Shown one piece after another: positions 8,587 to 16,905 of a stretch of DNA of 35,081 nucleotides (within the stretch, counting starts at the first letter, position 1; the number at the start of each line of letters is the position of its first letter). The notes beneath the pieces are model-generated. The model was not told the origin of the DNA. It searched no databases and saw only the letters and a program-made list of their open reading frames with translations. The stretch spans positions 1 to 35,081 of the forward strand of contig MNDE01000060.1 in NCBI GenBank assembly GCA_001914785.1. The letters are read 5' to 3'. The DNA comes from Acidobacteria bacterium 13_2_20CM_57_17 (GTDB taxonomy: Bacteria; Acidobacteriota; Terriglobia; Acidiferrales; UBA7541). Position numbers and translations under genes: made by a program.

Positions 8587-9807
8587 ATGACGGCTCCCGA
8601 TCTTTCCATGGTGCAAATCTCGCGGCGGATGCTTTCGGCGAAGGCCGAACAATTTACCGAGTCCGTCATTCGCGAAATGACGCGGCTGGCACTGAAGCAC
8701 CACGCCGTCAATCTGTCGCAGGGATTTCCGGATTTTGCCGCGCCCGAGGAAATCAAGGAAGCCGCGCGCAGGGCCATCGCTGACGACATCAACCAGTACG
8801 CTATAACCTGGGGCGCGAAGCCGCTGCGCGACGCCATCGTCGAAAAATTTGAGTGCACCCAGGGCGTCAAGTACGACCCCGAGCGCGAAATCACCATTTG
8901 CTGCGGGTCGACCGAAGCGATGATGTCGGCCATGATGGCGATTATTAATCCGGGTGACGAAGTCGTGGTATTCGAGCCGTTTTACGAAAATTATGGACCT
9001 GATGCGATTTTGAGCGGGGCCACGCCGCGCTTCGTCAAGCTGCGTACTCCGGATTGGTCGTTCGACGAAAAGGAACTTTCGGCCGCGTTTGGCCGGCACA
9101 CCAAGGCGATCATTCTGAACACGCCAAACAATCCCACTGGCAAGGTTTTCACGCGAGCCGAGCTCGAGTTCATCCGCGACCTCTGCGTGCGGTGGAACGC
9201 TTACTGCATCACCGACGAAATCTACGAACACATCTTGTACGACGGCGCGGAACACATTTCCATGGCGCGCATCGATGGCATGCGTGACCGCACCATCGTC
9301 ATCAATGGCTTGTCGAAAACGTACAGCGTTACGGGATGGCGCGTGGGCTGGGTGCTGGCGCCACCGGAGCCGACGCAGCCGATTCGCAAAGTGCACGATT
9401 TTCTGACCGTAGGCGCGGCTGCCCCGCTGCAGCAAGCAGGCGCGAGCGCGCTGCACTTTCCCCAGAGCTACTACGACAAGCTCGCCAGTTCTTACACGGC
9501 CAAGCGCGAACGGCTGCTGAAAATTCTGGAGCGCGCGGGCTTCACCGTGTTCAAGCCGCGCGGCGCGTACTACATCATGACGGATATTTCTCGCTTCGCC
9601 GATCCTGATCCCGTTCGTTTCCAGGCCGACACGAAGGACGTGCGCTTCGCCAAGTATCTCGTCGAAACCATCGGAGTCGCCGTCGTACCTGGCTCCAGTT
9701 TTTACAACAATGCGCGGGACGGCGCTTCGCAGGTGCGCTTCACTTTTTGCAAGAAGGAAGAGACTCTCGCTGCCGCAGAAGAGCGATTGTCAAAGCTGCG
9801 GGTCTAG
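8587..9807 (+). CDS. Class I/II PLP-dependent aminotransferase
   Basis: This 406-residue protein is a fold-type I aminotransferase. The PLP-binding lysine is K244 in NGLSKTYSVTGWRVGW. Other family landmarks are NLSQGFPDF near residue 43, NQYAITWG, ILNTPNNPTGKV and ITDEIYEHILYDG (the Asp and Tyr that contact PLP), and VRFTFCKKEETL with the substrate-carboxylate arginine near the C-terminus. The NLSQGFPDF start and the YEHILYDG motif resemble the kynurenine/glutamine/methionine aminotransferase branch (YbdL- and KAT-like), so an aromatic or sulfur amino acid donor is plausible but unproven. GAGAAGG lies just upstream of the ATG. It follows the SLT gene by 97 bases and may have its own promoter. 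It is cytoplasmic and ends in TAG. Confidence 0.92.
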   Translation: MTAPDLSMVQISRRMLSAKAEQFTESVIREMTRLALKHHAVNLSQGFPDFAAPEEIKEAARRAIADDINQYAITWGAKPLRDAIVEKFECTQGVKYDPEREITICCGSTEAMMSAMMAIINPGDEVVVFEPFYENYGPDAILSGATPRFVKLRTPDWSFDEKELSAAFGRHTKAIILNTPNNPTGKVFTRAELEFIRDLCVRWNAYCITDEIYEHILYDGAEHISMARIDGMRDRTIVINGLSKTYSVTGWRVGWVLAPPEPTQPIRKVHDFLTVGAAAPLQQAGASALHFPQSYYDKLASSYTAKRERLLKILERAGFTVFKPRGAYYIMTDISRFADPDPVRFQADTKDVRFAKYLVETIGVAVVPGSSFYNNARDGASQVRFTFCKKEETLAAAEERLSKLRV

Positions 9808-9855
9808 TTTCTCCTGTGCTAGAATCGCCGCCGTCCAGACAATCGCGGGAGTCCC

Positions 9856-10269
9856 ATGGCCAATCGACTTCAATTGATTCCAGAAAACACTCGCATGGAA
9901 GCCAACGGCGAGGGCGCTGCATTTGATATCTCGGCGAGCCCTTCGCGCACGTTTCTTTGCCGCCTAACGGTCACGAATCAGATCGAACAAGAATCGCTCG
10001 ATGTCTCGATTTGGGGTTCGTCAGACGGTGAAACCTGGACGAAGAAACCGCTCCTCAGGCTGCCGCAGCAATTCTACCGCGGGACGACCAAGCTGATCCT
10101 TGATCTCTCGCTCCGTCCGGAGATTAAATTCATTCGTGCTCGGTGGGAGCTGTTCCGCTGGGGCAGGGTGTCGCCAATCCCCATGTTTGTGGGGGGCTTG
10201 GACCTTGAGGAGATTCCGCCCATGTCCCGGGAGACTCCCACAGCCCGAATTGCGCTTGCCATAAAATGA
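9856..10269 (+). CDS. Conserved hypothetical protein, beta-rich, 137 aa
   Basis: I do not recognise the family. The 137-residue sequence has no signal peptide or membrane segment. It reads as alternating beta strands (FLCRLTVTN, LDVSIWGSSDGETW, TKLILDLS, IKFIRARWELFRWG), suggesting a small beta-sandwich. The ATG at 9856 has GGGAG 4 bases upstream. It starts 48 bases after the aminotransferase stop, so the two may be co-transcribed. It lies convergent to the MBL/beta-CASP gene across a 256-base gap containing a long inverted repeat. Codon use looks similar to its neighbours, which supports a real gene. Confidence 0.65.
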   Translation: MANRLQLIPENTRMEANGEGAAFDISASPSRTFLCRLTVTNQIEQESLDVSIWGSSDGETWTKKPLLRLPQQFYRGTTKLILDLSLRPEIKFIRARWELFRWGRVSPIPMFVGGLDLEEIPPMSRETPTARIALAIK

Positions 10270-10390
10270 CTCCTCATAGACCGTAATCTTTACAGCAAAT
10301 GGCGAACCGGCCTGCGTTATCTTGAAGATTGGTCTTCTTGCTTCTAAATTTTAGGTAAACTGCGTGGCTTCAAGCGATTCAGGGCATTTA

Positions 10391-10441
10391 GGGGTAGGAG
10401 ACTGACGGTCGGTTGCCCTGTGGTGGTTAGTCCCCTACCCC
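10391..10441. repeat. Imperfect 13-bp inverted repeat in a convergent intergenic gap
   Basis: The left arm GGGGTAGGAGACT (10391-10403) pairs with AGTCCCCTACCCC (10429-10441) at 12 of 13 positions, with a 25-base loop. It sits between two convergent genes. No T-tract follows on either strand, so it is not a canonical intrinsic terminator. It could be a bidirectional stop or an RNA-stabilising structure. Confidence 0.55.
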
Positions 10442-10525
10442 GCGAGTGGTCTTGCTTGTATAGACGAGGTGAGGGCGCAAATAGTTTCCTGACCTGGGTA
10501 AAATAATTGGCGGCCCTTCCGGGAA

Positions 10526-11929
10526 CTATTCACCCACAGGCACGGAATCCATGTATCTTGCGACTGCGGCCTTCCATCTAAACTTTTCAGTGATGGCTGC
10601 TTGCAGCGCCTGCGCCGCTGCAGTTTCGCCATGGGTCAGATAGGTCTGCCTGGGAGGCGCAGGGAGTGCCGTCAGCCAGTGCAGCAATTCGCTCTTTCCG
10701 GCATGGGCGGAGAATTGTCCCATCTCGACAATCTCCGCCCCCACGGGCACGTCCTGCCCGTAGATCTTCAGCGATTTCGCGCCTTCTTGCAGGGCACGCC
10801 CTCGAGTGCCTTCCGCCTGGAATCCTGCCAGGATGACCGCATTGCGTGGGTCGGGCAGCCGCTGGACGAGGTGATGCAACACGCGTCCGCCGCTGATCAT
10901 CCCGCTTGCCGAGATAATAATGCAGGATTTCTTGACGTCATTGATCGCCTTGGACTCCTCCACTGACCTTGTCAGGTGGAATTCATGAACGTTCAGTGGA
11001 TCGCCCTTGCCGTCGCTTCCTTCCTCCCGCGTGAACTCCAGGTCGTGGTCTTCCTTGTGCTTTACGTACAAATCCGTTGCGCTGAGCGCCATAGGGCTGT
11101 CTACGTAGACCGGCAGGCGCGGGATTCTTTGCTGGTCTTCCAACTGCCGCAGATAGTACATGAATGTCTGCGTCCGCCCGATGGCAAAGGACGGAATCAC
11201 AATCGACCCGCCGCGTTTTGCCACGCGATTCACGATTTGCGCCAGTAATTCCGCGGGATCGCCTTCGGGATGCTCGCGATCACCGTACGTGGATTCGCAA
11301 ATCAGCACGTCCGCGCTCGATGGCGGCGTGGCCGGGTCTTTCAAAATCGCCTGGTTGTATCGCCCGATGTCCCCGGAGAACACCACGACTGTCTTCTTGC
11401 CGCCTTCGGTGATTGTCAGGTCCAGACTGGAAGATCCCAGGATGTGTCCTGCGTCGTAAGACGTCACGCGAAACTCCGGGCTGATATCGAAGCTACCGCT
11501 GCGGGGCATCGTTTTGATCAGCTTCAATGTGGGATCAACGTCCTCGGCTGTGTATAACGGCACCGGATTGGGGTGACGGCTGTCTTTATGAATCCGCGCG
11601 TGCAGCGTGTCCTCTTGCTGCAGGTGCGCGGAGTCTTTCAGTAGGATCGTCGTGAGTTCAATCGTCGCTGGATTTGCGAAGATCGGTCCGCGATAGCCCG
11701 ATTTCGCCAGCACCGGCAGCCATCCGGTGTGGTCCAGGTGCGCGTGGGTGAGAACGAGGTAATTGATCGTTTTCGAGTCGACCGGCAGCGGCTTGTAGTT
11801 GCGGTCCTGGAGTTCCTGCGAGCCTTGAAAAATTCCGCAATCCACTAGCAGCCGCTTGCCGGCTGCTTCGACTAGATACTTCGAACCTGTAACGCATCCC
11901 GCTGCGCCCAGAAAAGTGAGTTTTGCCAT
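10526..11929 (-). CDS. MBL-fold metallo-hydrolase with beta-CASP domain (RNase J/CPSF-like nuclease)
   Basis: The 467-residue protein begins MAKLTFLGAAGCVTGSKYLV and contains the metallo-beta-lactamase motif THAHLDHTG (metal-binding residues at 62-67). Later motifs GDIGRYNQ and DVLICESTYGDREH complete the metal site. A beta-CASP insert follows (VIPSFAIGRTQTFMYYLRQL, VYVDSPMA, IISASGMISGGRVLHHL), with a late histidine in LTHGETAAAQ. This arrangement matches the RNA-specific exonuclease/CPSF73-like family, which binds two zinc ions and cleaves or trims RNA in the cytoplasm. The frame is open to 11965, but the start at 11929 fits the family N-terminus. It is divergent from the exported protein at 11954 and ends in TAG. 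Confidence 0.93.
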   Translation of the reverse strand: MAKLTFLGAAGCVTGSKYLVEAAGKRLLVDCGIFQGSQELQDRNYKPLPVDSKTINYLVLTHAHLDHTGWLPVLAKSGYRGPIFANPATIELTTILLKDSAHLQQEDTLHARIHKDSRHPNPVPLYTAEDVDPTLKLIKTMPRSGSFDISPEFRVTSYDAGHILGSSSLDLTITEGGKKTVVVFSGDIGRYNQAILKDPATPPSSADVLICESTYGDREHPEGDPAELLAQIVNRVAKRGGSIVIPSFAIGRTQTFMYYLRQLEDQQRIPRLPVYVDSPMALSATDLYVKHKEDHDLEFTREEGSDGKGDPLNVHEFHLTRSVEESKAINDVKKSCIIISASGMISGGRVLHHLVQRLPDPRNAVILAGFQAEGTRGRALQEGAKSLKIYGQDVPVGAEIVEMGQFSAHAGKSELLHWLTALPAPPRQTYLTHGETAAAQALQAAITEKFRWKAAVARYMDSVPVGE

Positions 11930-11953
11930 AGGCTCGTATTCTAAACGAACATC

Positions 11954-12808
11954 ATGCATACACAACCCGCTTCGGGCAGTAGAATCGAGACTGCAGAAAT
12001 GCTCGCGAAATATAAACTGATCATCCCGTGGTCAGCCGCTCTTATGCTGCTGGGCACTTACTTCATCGCAGCATCTTCTGCCTCGCGAACTTCACCTAGG
12101 GTCATTCGTGTTTTTGTCGCTCTCGCCGTCAACCAGCATCAGGGGATTATTCCTGTCCCGTCGGCTGTCGGGAATGGACAGGATCCTCAGCGCAATCTGT
12201 ATTGGGGAGCTGCTTACGGCGTTAAGACGTACTTCAAGGCCAGCGAGGATTGGAAACTTGTCTGGTCAGGCGGCGGCTCGAAAAACGCAATTCTGCAACG
12301 TTGCGTTTTCAAGAGCTCAAAGAACGATGTGTATCTCGTGGCTGATGCCTACGAAGGTAGTCAAATCAAAATGGCTGTGACGGATTTTCTCTCCGCAGCC
12401 GCGGGGATCGCCATGGAAAATGTTTCACTCAAGATTCACTCAGAGGAAGTTTCCTTCGCCGCGGCGGGAGATGCTGACGTGATTGTTTATGTCGGTCATG
12501 ACGCCTTCATGGACTTCCAGATTCCACCGATTGCTGGGACCAGAGGAGACAAATCTCGGCGAACCATAATACTTGCGTGCGCCAGCAGACCTTACTTCGG
12601 CCCTTACATCCGGCAGACCGGAGCGGAACCTTTGTTATGGACGACAGGCCTCATGGCTCCGGAGGCTTATACATTGAAGGCAGCTCTCGATGGTTGGATC
12701 GCCCGCGAGGACGATGAAGCAATCCAGCGTCGCGCCGCGCAAGCCTACGACAAATATCAGAAGTGTGGCGCTCGCGCGGCGATGAAGCTCTTCGCTACAA
12801 ACCGGTGA
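11954..12808 (+). CDS. Exported hypothetical protein with a possible caspase-like His/Cys pair
   Basis: This is not a gene I recognise. The 284-residue product has an N-terminal hydrophobic segment (LIIPWSAALMLLGTYFIAASS, with a further possible start at 11999), so it is probably secreted or membrane-anchored. After it comes VIRVFVALAVNQHQGI and a WGAAYGVKTYF segment. The C-terminal half has an alternating beta/alpha layout: DADVIVYVGHDAFMDF (His182), then RRTIILACASRPYFGPYI (Cys209), then PLLWTTGLMAPEAYTLKAAL. A strand ending in GH and a next strand ending in AC are the pattern of the caspase/gingipain/C13 clan CD peptidase fold. This is inference from pattern only; the 27-residue His-Cys spacing is short. 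It is divergent from the beta-CASP nuclease (25-base gap) and convergent with catalase. Confidence 0.75.
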   Translation: MHTQPASGSRIETAEMLAKYKLIIPWSAALMLLGTYFIAASSASRTSPRVIRVFVALAVNQHQGIIPVPSAVGNGQDPQRNLYWGAAYGVKTYFKASEDWKLVWSGGGSKNAILQRCVFKSSKNDVYLVADAYEGSQIKMAVTDFLSAAAGIAMENVSLKIHSEEVSFAAAGDADVIVYVGHDAFMDFQIPPIAGTRGDKSRRTIILACASRPYFGPYIRQTGAEPLLWTTGLMAPEAYTLKAALDGWIAREDDEAIQRRAAQAYDKYQKCGARAAMKLFATNR

Positions 12809-12851
12809 ATTCAGAAGGGCGCCCGAAGCCGCGGACGCCCCTCCGATTGGA

Positions 12852-14348
12852 TCAATCGGCCGCGCTGGCCTGTTTCGATTTCGCCACGATTGATGCGATA
12901 TTCAGCCCCAGCCCCTTTGCCACGCCGGTTCCATATGCCGGATCGGCCTTGTAAAAGTGCTGGATTTGCAGCTCTTGAATGCGCTGTGGCACGCCATTGC
13001 CCAAGCTGGAGACGATGTTGTCAATGAGACGCTGCTTCGCGTCCGCGGGCATCAAGCGGAACAAATTCCCGGGCTGCGTGTAATAGTCACTGTCGGTGCG
13101 ATGATCGTGCCGTCCGACAGTCCCGCTGACGGCACGCGGCCGTTCGACATAGGAACGGTCCTGGGTCGGGCCGCCGAAGCTGTTCGGCTCGTAGTTCACT
13201 GCTGCCCCGCCGTTTCCATCAAATCGCATCGCCCCGTCCTTGTTGTAGGCGTGGTACGGGCACTGCGGTTTGTTGACCGGCAGGGAGTCGTAGTTGACGC
13301 CTAGGCGATAGCGGTGAGCATCGGGATAGGAGATCAGCCGCGCCTGCAGCATTTTGTCCGGCGAAAAACCCATACCCGGCACGATGTTGCGCGGCTCGAA
13401 TGCGGCCTGCTCTACTTCGGCGAAATAATTCTCCGGATTGCGGTTTAGCTCCAGCTCCCCAACTTCATGCAGCGGGTAGTCCTTGTGCGGCCATACCTTC
13501 GTCAGATCGAATGGGTTGATGTGATAAGTCTCCGCGTCTTTCTCCAGCATGATTTGCACGCTCACGCGCCATTTCGGAAAGTTGCCTTCCTCGATGGCAT
13601 GGAAAAGATCGCGCTGCGAATAGTCCGGATCGGTTCCTTCCAGTGCACCAGCCTGCTCGCGGAAGAAATTCTTGATCCCTTGTTTGGTCTTGAAGTGCCA
13701 TTTGATATAGAACAGCTCGTTCTTCGCATTGATCAGGCTGAACGTGTGGCTGCTGTAGCCGTTCATGTGCCGGTAGCCGTCCGGAGTCCCGCGGTCGGAG
13801 AAGAGAATCGTCACCTGATGCAGCGATTCCGGCGAGAGCGACCAAAAGTCCCACATCATGGTCGGCGATTTCAGGTTGGTCTGCGGGTCGCGCTTTTGCG
13901 TATGGATGAAATCGCCGAACTTCAGCGGGTCGCGGATGAAGAAGACGGGCGTGTTGTTTCCTGTCATATCCCAATTACCCTCTTCGGTATAGAATTTCAG
14001 CGCAAACCCGCGCGGGTCGCGCGCCGTGTCCGCCGAGCCCTTCTCTCCGCCAACGGTGGAGAAGCGCAGGAACGCCGGCGTCTTCTTGCCCACAGCGCTA
14101 AAGAGTTTTGCCGTCGTGTACTTGGCGATTTCGGCGCTGGTGCAAACGAAATGGCCGTATGCACCCGAGCCCTTGGCGTGCACTACGCGCTCTGGGATTC
14201 TCTCGCGGTTGAAGTGCGCCATCTTTTCGAAGAGCAGAAAGTCTTCGAAGACTACCGGGCCGCGCGGCCCCACAGTGAGCGAATTCTGATTGTCGCCAAC
14301 GGGACGGCCCGCGTCCGTCGTCATGATTTTCTTTTTTTCTTCCGGCAT
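12852..14348 (-). CDS. katA: Monofunctional heme catalase
   Basis: The 498-residue enzyme converts hydrogen peroxide to water and oxygen. Landmarks are the distal histidine H57 in [14 protein letters not shown], the catalytic Asn in [17 protein letters not shown] (131-132), the [20 protein letters not shown] block, and the proximal heme-ligand tyrosine Y341 in [14 protein letters not shown]. Its length fits the small-subunit clade 3 catalases, which usually bind NADPH. There is no signal peptide, so it is cytoplasmic. The ATG at 14348 has a strong GAGGAGG 4 bases upstream. It is divergently arranged with an OxyR-type regulator 125 bases away, which suggests peroxide-inducible expression. A perfect 7-bp hairpin (12843-12859) overlaps the stop codon. 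Confidence 0.97.
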   Translation of the reverse strand: MPEEKKKIMTTDAGRPVGDNQNSLTVGPRGPVVFEDFLLFEKMAHFNRERIPERVVHAKGSGAYGHFVCTSAEIAKYTTAKLFSAVGKKTPAFLRFSTVGGEKGSADTARDPRGFALKFYTEEGNWDMTGNNTPVFFIRDPLKFGDFIHTQKRDPQTNLKSPTMMWDFWSLSPESLHQVTILFSDRGTPDGYRHMNGYSSHTFSLINAKNELFYIKWHFKTKQGIKNFFREQAGALEGTDPDYSQRDLFHAIEEGNFPKWRVSVQIMLEKDAETYHINPFDLTKVWPHKDYPLHEVGELELNRNPENYFAEVEQAAFEPRNIVPGMGFSPDKMLQARLISYPDAHRYRLGVNYDSLPVNKPQCPYHAYNKDGAMRFDGNGGAAVNYEPNSFGGPTQDRSYVERPRAVSGTVGRHDHRTDSDYYTQPGNLFRLMPADAKQRLIDNIVSSLGNGVPQRIQELQIQHFYKADPAYGTGVAKGLGLNIASIVAKSKQASAAD

Positions 14349-14460
14349 GGATCCTCCTCAGTTTGACGGCAATAGTCCCGCGAAGCGAGATTCCTGCCAT
14401 CACAGCTCTAAGGTAGAAGCCCGCGACCTATACTTCCAATATATAGTTCGGATACGATAG

Positions 14461-14475
14461 ATAGGTATAGCCTAT
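14461..14475 (+). promoter_or_regulatory. Candidate OxyR-type binding site overlapping the oxyR start codon
   Basis: The sequence at 14461-14475 has the form ATAG-N7-CTAT, matching one half of the E. coli OxyR consensus. Its two 5-base ends (ATAGG and CCTAT) are perfectly inverted. The right arm covers the A and T of the oxyR ATG at 14474. Further ATAG and CTAT tetramers lie upstream at 14457-14460, 14443-14446 and 14428-14431, but not with the classical spacing of a full tetramer site. Autoregulation of oxyR and control of the divergent catalase is inferred. Confidence 0.5.
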
Positions 14476-15361
14476 GGAACTTCACCAGCTTCGTTACTTC
14501 TGCGCGGTGGCCGAAACCGGCTCGTTCAGCCGTGCCGCCGAACAATCCCATGTTTCACAGCCGTCGCTTTCGCAGCAGATCCTCAAGCTGGAGGATGAAC
14601 TCGGAGCCCGCCTTTTCGACCGCCTCGGCCGCTCCGTCCGGCTCACTGAACTTGGCAAGACATTTCTCCCGCGAGCGCACGCAGTTCTGCGCGAACTGGA
14701 AGCCGCCAAAGGCGATGTCGTCGAAGGGAAAGAATTCATCGGCGGTCCCGTCTCTGTTGGCGTCATTCCCACTGTCGGGCCTTACTTTCTTCCGACGCGG
14801 CTCACGGCCTTCTCGCGCAAATTCGGCCAGGTTCGGCTCACCGTCGTCGAAGAAATTACGCCCATACTTCTCGACCGGCTCCGGGCCGGCACGATCGACG
14901 TCGCCATCCTGGCGCTTCCCCTCCGTGGCCACGAATTCGATACTTTTCCACTGCTGACCGAGCGGCTCTTTGCCGTGCTCCCCCAAAAACACAAACTCGC
15001 ATCACGCCCGTCACTTTCGCTCAAGGATCTCCGCACCGAGCCTTTTCTGCTCTTGCGCGATGGTCACTGTTTCCGCGATACGGCCGTGGCCGCCTGCGAT
15101 CGCGCGCGTCTGCATCCCCAGATCGTTTTCGAGAGCGGCCAATTCAGTAGCCTTCTCAGCATGGTCGGCGCGGGAATGGGAGTTTCCATCGTCCCGGAAA
15201 TGGCCATCGAGAAAAAATCGCAATGCCGCTACGTGCGCATCGCCGATGAACAAGCCGTTCGAACCATTGGCGCCGTCGTCCTCCGCGGCCGGTCCCTGAC
15301 GCGCGCGCAGAACGCCTTTCTGGCTCATCTTCGGACGCCCTCTCCTCAACCGTCCTCCTAG
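14474..15361 (+). CDS. oxyR: LysR-family peroxide regulator, OxyR-type
   Basis: The 295-residue protein has an N-terminal LysR helix-turn-helix (MELHQLRYFCAVAETGSFSR, then SQPSLSQQI, then LGARLFDR) and a periplasmic-binding-fold sensor domain. The redox motif GHCFRDTAVAAC places cysteines at exactly residues 199 and 208, the same numbers as the disulfide pair of E. coli OxyR. It should therefore sense hydrogen peroxide by forming this disulfide and then activate defence genes. Its divergent neighbour is catalase, the classical OxyR target. The ATG at 14474 has only a weak ribosome binding site and lies inside a candidate OxyR site. It ends in TAG. Confidence 0.95.
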   Translation: MELHQLRYFCAVAETGSFSRAAEQSHVSQPSLSQQILKLEDELGARLFDRLGRSVRLTELGKTFLPRAHAVLRELEAAKGDVVEGKEFIGGPVSVGVIPTVGPYFLPTRLTAFSRKFGQVRLTVVEEITPILLDRLRAGTIDVAILALPLRGHEFDTFPLLTERLFAVLPQKHKLASRPSLSLKDLRTEPFLLLRDGHCFRDTAVAACDRARLHPQIVFESGQFSSLLSMVGAGMGVSIVPEMAIEKKSQCRYVRIADEQAVRTIGAVVLRGRSLTRAQNAFLAHLRTPSPQPSS

Positions 15362-15399
15362 GACGAGACACTGTCCTGCACCGAAGTACCAAGGGGAGA

Positions 15400-15428
15400 T
15401 AGACGCAACCATCCCGCTAATGTAAAAT
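15400..15428 (+). promoter_or_regulatory. Candidate sigma-70-like promoter for the tRNA locus
   Basis: TAGACG at 15400-15405 (four of six matches to TTGACA) and TAAAAT at 15423-15428 (five of six matches to TATAAT) are separated by exactly 17 bases. A transcript would begin near 15435, just before the tRNA-like copy and tRNA-Ala. Confidence 0.45.
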
Positions 15429-15450
15429 CTCTTAAGTTCTTTATCCCAGT

Positions 15451-15515
15451 GGGGCCGTGGCGCAGTTTGTGATGCGTCCCGGTGAAACCGGGAAGGTCGT
15501 TGGTTTTGCATCGGT
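15451..15515 (+). pseudogene. Degenerate tRNA-like copy directly upstream of tRNA-Ala
   Basis: These 65 bases start with the same 17 bases as the adjacent tRNA-Ala (GGGGCCGTGGCGCAGTT). They can form a D arm (GCGC/GCGT) and a 5-bp anticodon stem with loop GTGAAAC, which would place GAA at the anticodon. The block AGGTCGT and a remnant CATCGG follow as in the intact tRNA. The T arm lacks the GTTCGAA pattern and about six bases, and no 3' acceptor strand matches the 5' GGGGCCG. It cannot be a normal tRNA and is best read as a decayed tandem duplicate. Confidence 0.65.
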
Positions 15516-15591
<76 letters not shown>

Positions 15592-15599
15592 AAATTGAC

Positions 15600-15908
15600 G
15601 TGTTCTCTCCGCGCAAGCTGTTCAAACGCATTCTGATAGGCTCAGCGGCAGCGTTTGCCGTTCTGTATGTTAGCGACTACGTATCTGTTCGAATTCGCGC
15701 GATGCACGCAAAGGCTGCCGACCCATTCGAATCTCTCAAGAGCCTACGCGTCCTCGCCATTCCGGAAAAGAACGGAAAGGTGGAATATGAAGTAGACGCC
15801 CTGAATCCGGAGCAGACCACGACGTGCGTCCACTCTCTTTTCCCGCATTCCGGTTATTCGCCCTGTTGGTATGTCAAACCGAGGATCAATCGGCCGATCC
15901 CCATGTGA
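15600..15908 (+). CDS. Small conserved membrane-anchored hypothetical protein (GTG start proposed)
   Basis: The open frame extends back into the tRNA, but that part merely translates tRNA sequence. Protein-like sequence starts right after it: FSPRKLFKRILIGSAAAFAV, a single membrane helix with a basic N-terminal side, then LYVSDYVSVRIRAM. The compact C-terminal part contains EKNGKVEYEVD, TTCVHSLFPHSGYSPCWYV and a final RPIPM. The Cys-His-Ser-Leu-Phe-Pro-His and Pro-Cys-Trp-Tyr pattern looks like a conserved acidobacterial hypothetical, from memory. A GTG at 15600, nine bases after the tRNA CCA, is the best available start and gives 102 residues, but no ribosome binding site precedes it. It may be translated from the processed tRNA precursor as a nearly leaderless message. 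Confidence 0.55.
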   Translation: MFSPRKLFKRILIGSAAAFAVLYVSDYVSVRIRAMHAKAADPFESLKSLRVLAIPEKNGKVEYEVDALNPEQTTTCVHSLFPHSGYSPCWYVKPRINRPIPM

Positions 15909-15959
15909 TTGATTTCGTTTCAGAAATCTCCATCGCGTGACCCGCAGGATGGAGAGCGG

Positions 15960-16895
15960 TTACTTTGCGGGGGGATATTTCGGAGGGATTTCCGCGTACC
16001 CCGGCGCGGCTTCTTTGAGATTCACTTTCACTTGAGCGCTGGCGTCTCCGATGGACCAGCGGATTCCGCCGGCGAGCAAATTCAGAAAAAACTCATTCTT
16101 CCAATTCTCCGGCCGGTCGCCCATCGCGGTATAGAACACGCGGCCTTTTCCATGCATCCGCGCCCACGTCGCCGGGTAGGGCGCGCGCTGGTAGCACTCG
16201 CCCTTCATGCCATGGGTGTCAAGCGTAAGAATTACATGAAGATCGGGTGTGAAATCTTTCAGCGAGTACCACTCTTCGTTGAAGCTGACTGGCGAGGTCA
16301 CGCCTTCGAGCCCTGGAAATTTCGGGTCGTTCACGATCAGGTTGGCATCCTGCAGCCGAGGCTCCCGCCCGTGAATAATGAACTCGCCGCCCAACATTTT
16401 CAGGTATGGATCTTGCTGCTCTCCGTGCGCGATGTAGCGATTTGCGAGATCAGGCGTGTCCGGTGGTGTATGAAATGTGTCGGAAGCTGCATGCACGCCC
16501 ACAAATCCCATTCCATTTCTCACCGCATCCAGAAGCCCCTCTTTGCCCTTCGGCGACATCGGCGGTTTGCCGTCGGTGCCCATCGTCGTCAGGTCGCCCG
16601 TCGTGAAAAACACGAGGGCGGCGTAGGAGTGGAACTCCTTCGAATCGAAAATGCGCCCGTCCTTGGTCACGCCGACCTTGAATGCATGCTTATTGCCGAG
16701 TTCCGTCACTGTGTCATCCATGATGCTCGGCTTCCCGTCCACTTTTTTCACCACGGCGTGCTCAAATCCCGAAGATTTTGTGAACACCAGCACTGACTTT
16801 TCGGATGCAGCGGCCAGTCGGTTTGAAAATGCCAGGCCCGCGCCCGTCAGCGTCGCGGCGCGGAGAAATTCCCTGCGATTGGAAATTGCGTTCAT
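15960..16895 (-). CDS. ThuA-like domain protein with Tat signal
   Basis: The 311-residue product starts with a twin-arginine type signal (NRREFLRAATLTGAGLAF), so it is probably exported folded. The body is a ThuA-like (class I glutamine amidotransferase-like) domain: SVLVFTKSSGFEHAVV, ALVFFTTGDLTTMG, GMGFVGVHAASDTFH, MLGGEFIIHG, EEWYSLKDF, then YPATWARMHGKGRVFYTAMG and NLLAGGIRWSIGD near the end. ThuA is linked to use of trehalose and related disaccharides through 3-keto derivatives in rhizobia. The next gene upstream is a gluconate 2-dehydrogenase subunit 3-like protein whose stop lies 10 bases before this ATG, so the two form an operon, with a GMC oxidoreductase divergent beyond. Together they suggest periplasmic oxidation and processing of sugars. 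Confidence 0.9.
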   Translation of the reverse strand: MNAISNRREFLRAATLTGAGLAFSNRLAAASEKSVLVFTKSSGFEHAVVKKVDGKPSIMDDTVTELGNKHAFKVGVTKDGRIFDSKEFHSYAALVFFTTGDLTTMGTDGKPPMSPKGKEGLLDAVRNGMGFVGVHAASDTFHTPPDTPDLANRYIAHGEQQDPYLKMLGGEFIIHGREPRLQDANLIVNDPKFPGLEGVTSPVSFNEEWYSLKDFTPDLHVILTLDTHGMKGECYQRAPYPATWARMHGKGRVFYTAMGDRPENWKNEFFLNLLAGGIRWSIGDASAQVKVNLKEAAPGYAEIPPKYPPAK

Positions 16896-16905
16896 GCCAT
16901 TCCCC

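Noticed and set aside
12843..12859. Terminator at the end of catalase
   Set aside because: CCGATTG/CAATCGG is a perfect 7-bp hairpin but overlaps the stop codon and has no T-tract.
13467..14366. A 299-codon open frame on the plus strand
   Set aside because: It is antisense to catalase, with no domain-like sequence.
15451..15515. A functional tRNA-Phe (GAA)
   Set aside because: The T arm is missing GTTCGAA and several bases, and no 3' acceptor strand matches the 5' end.
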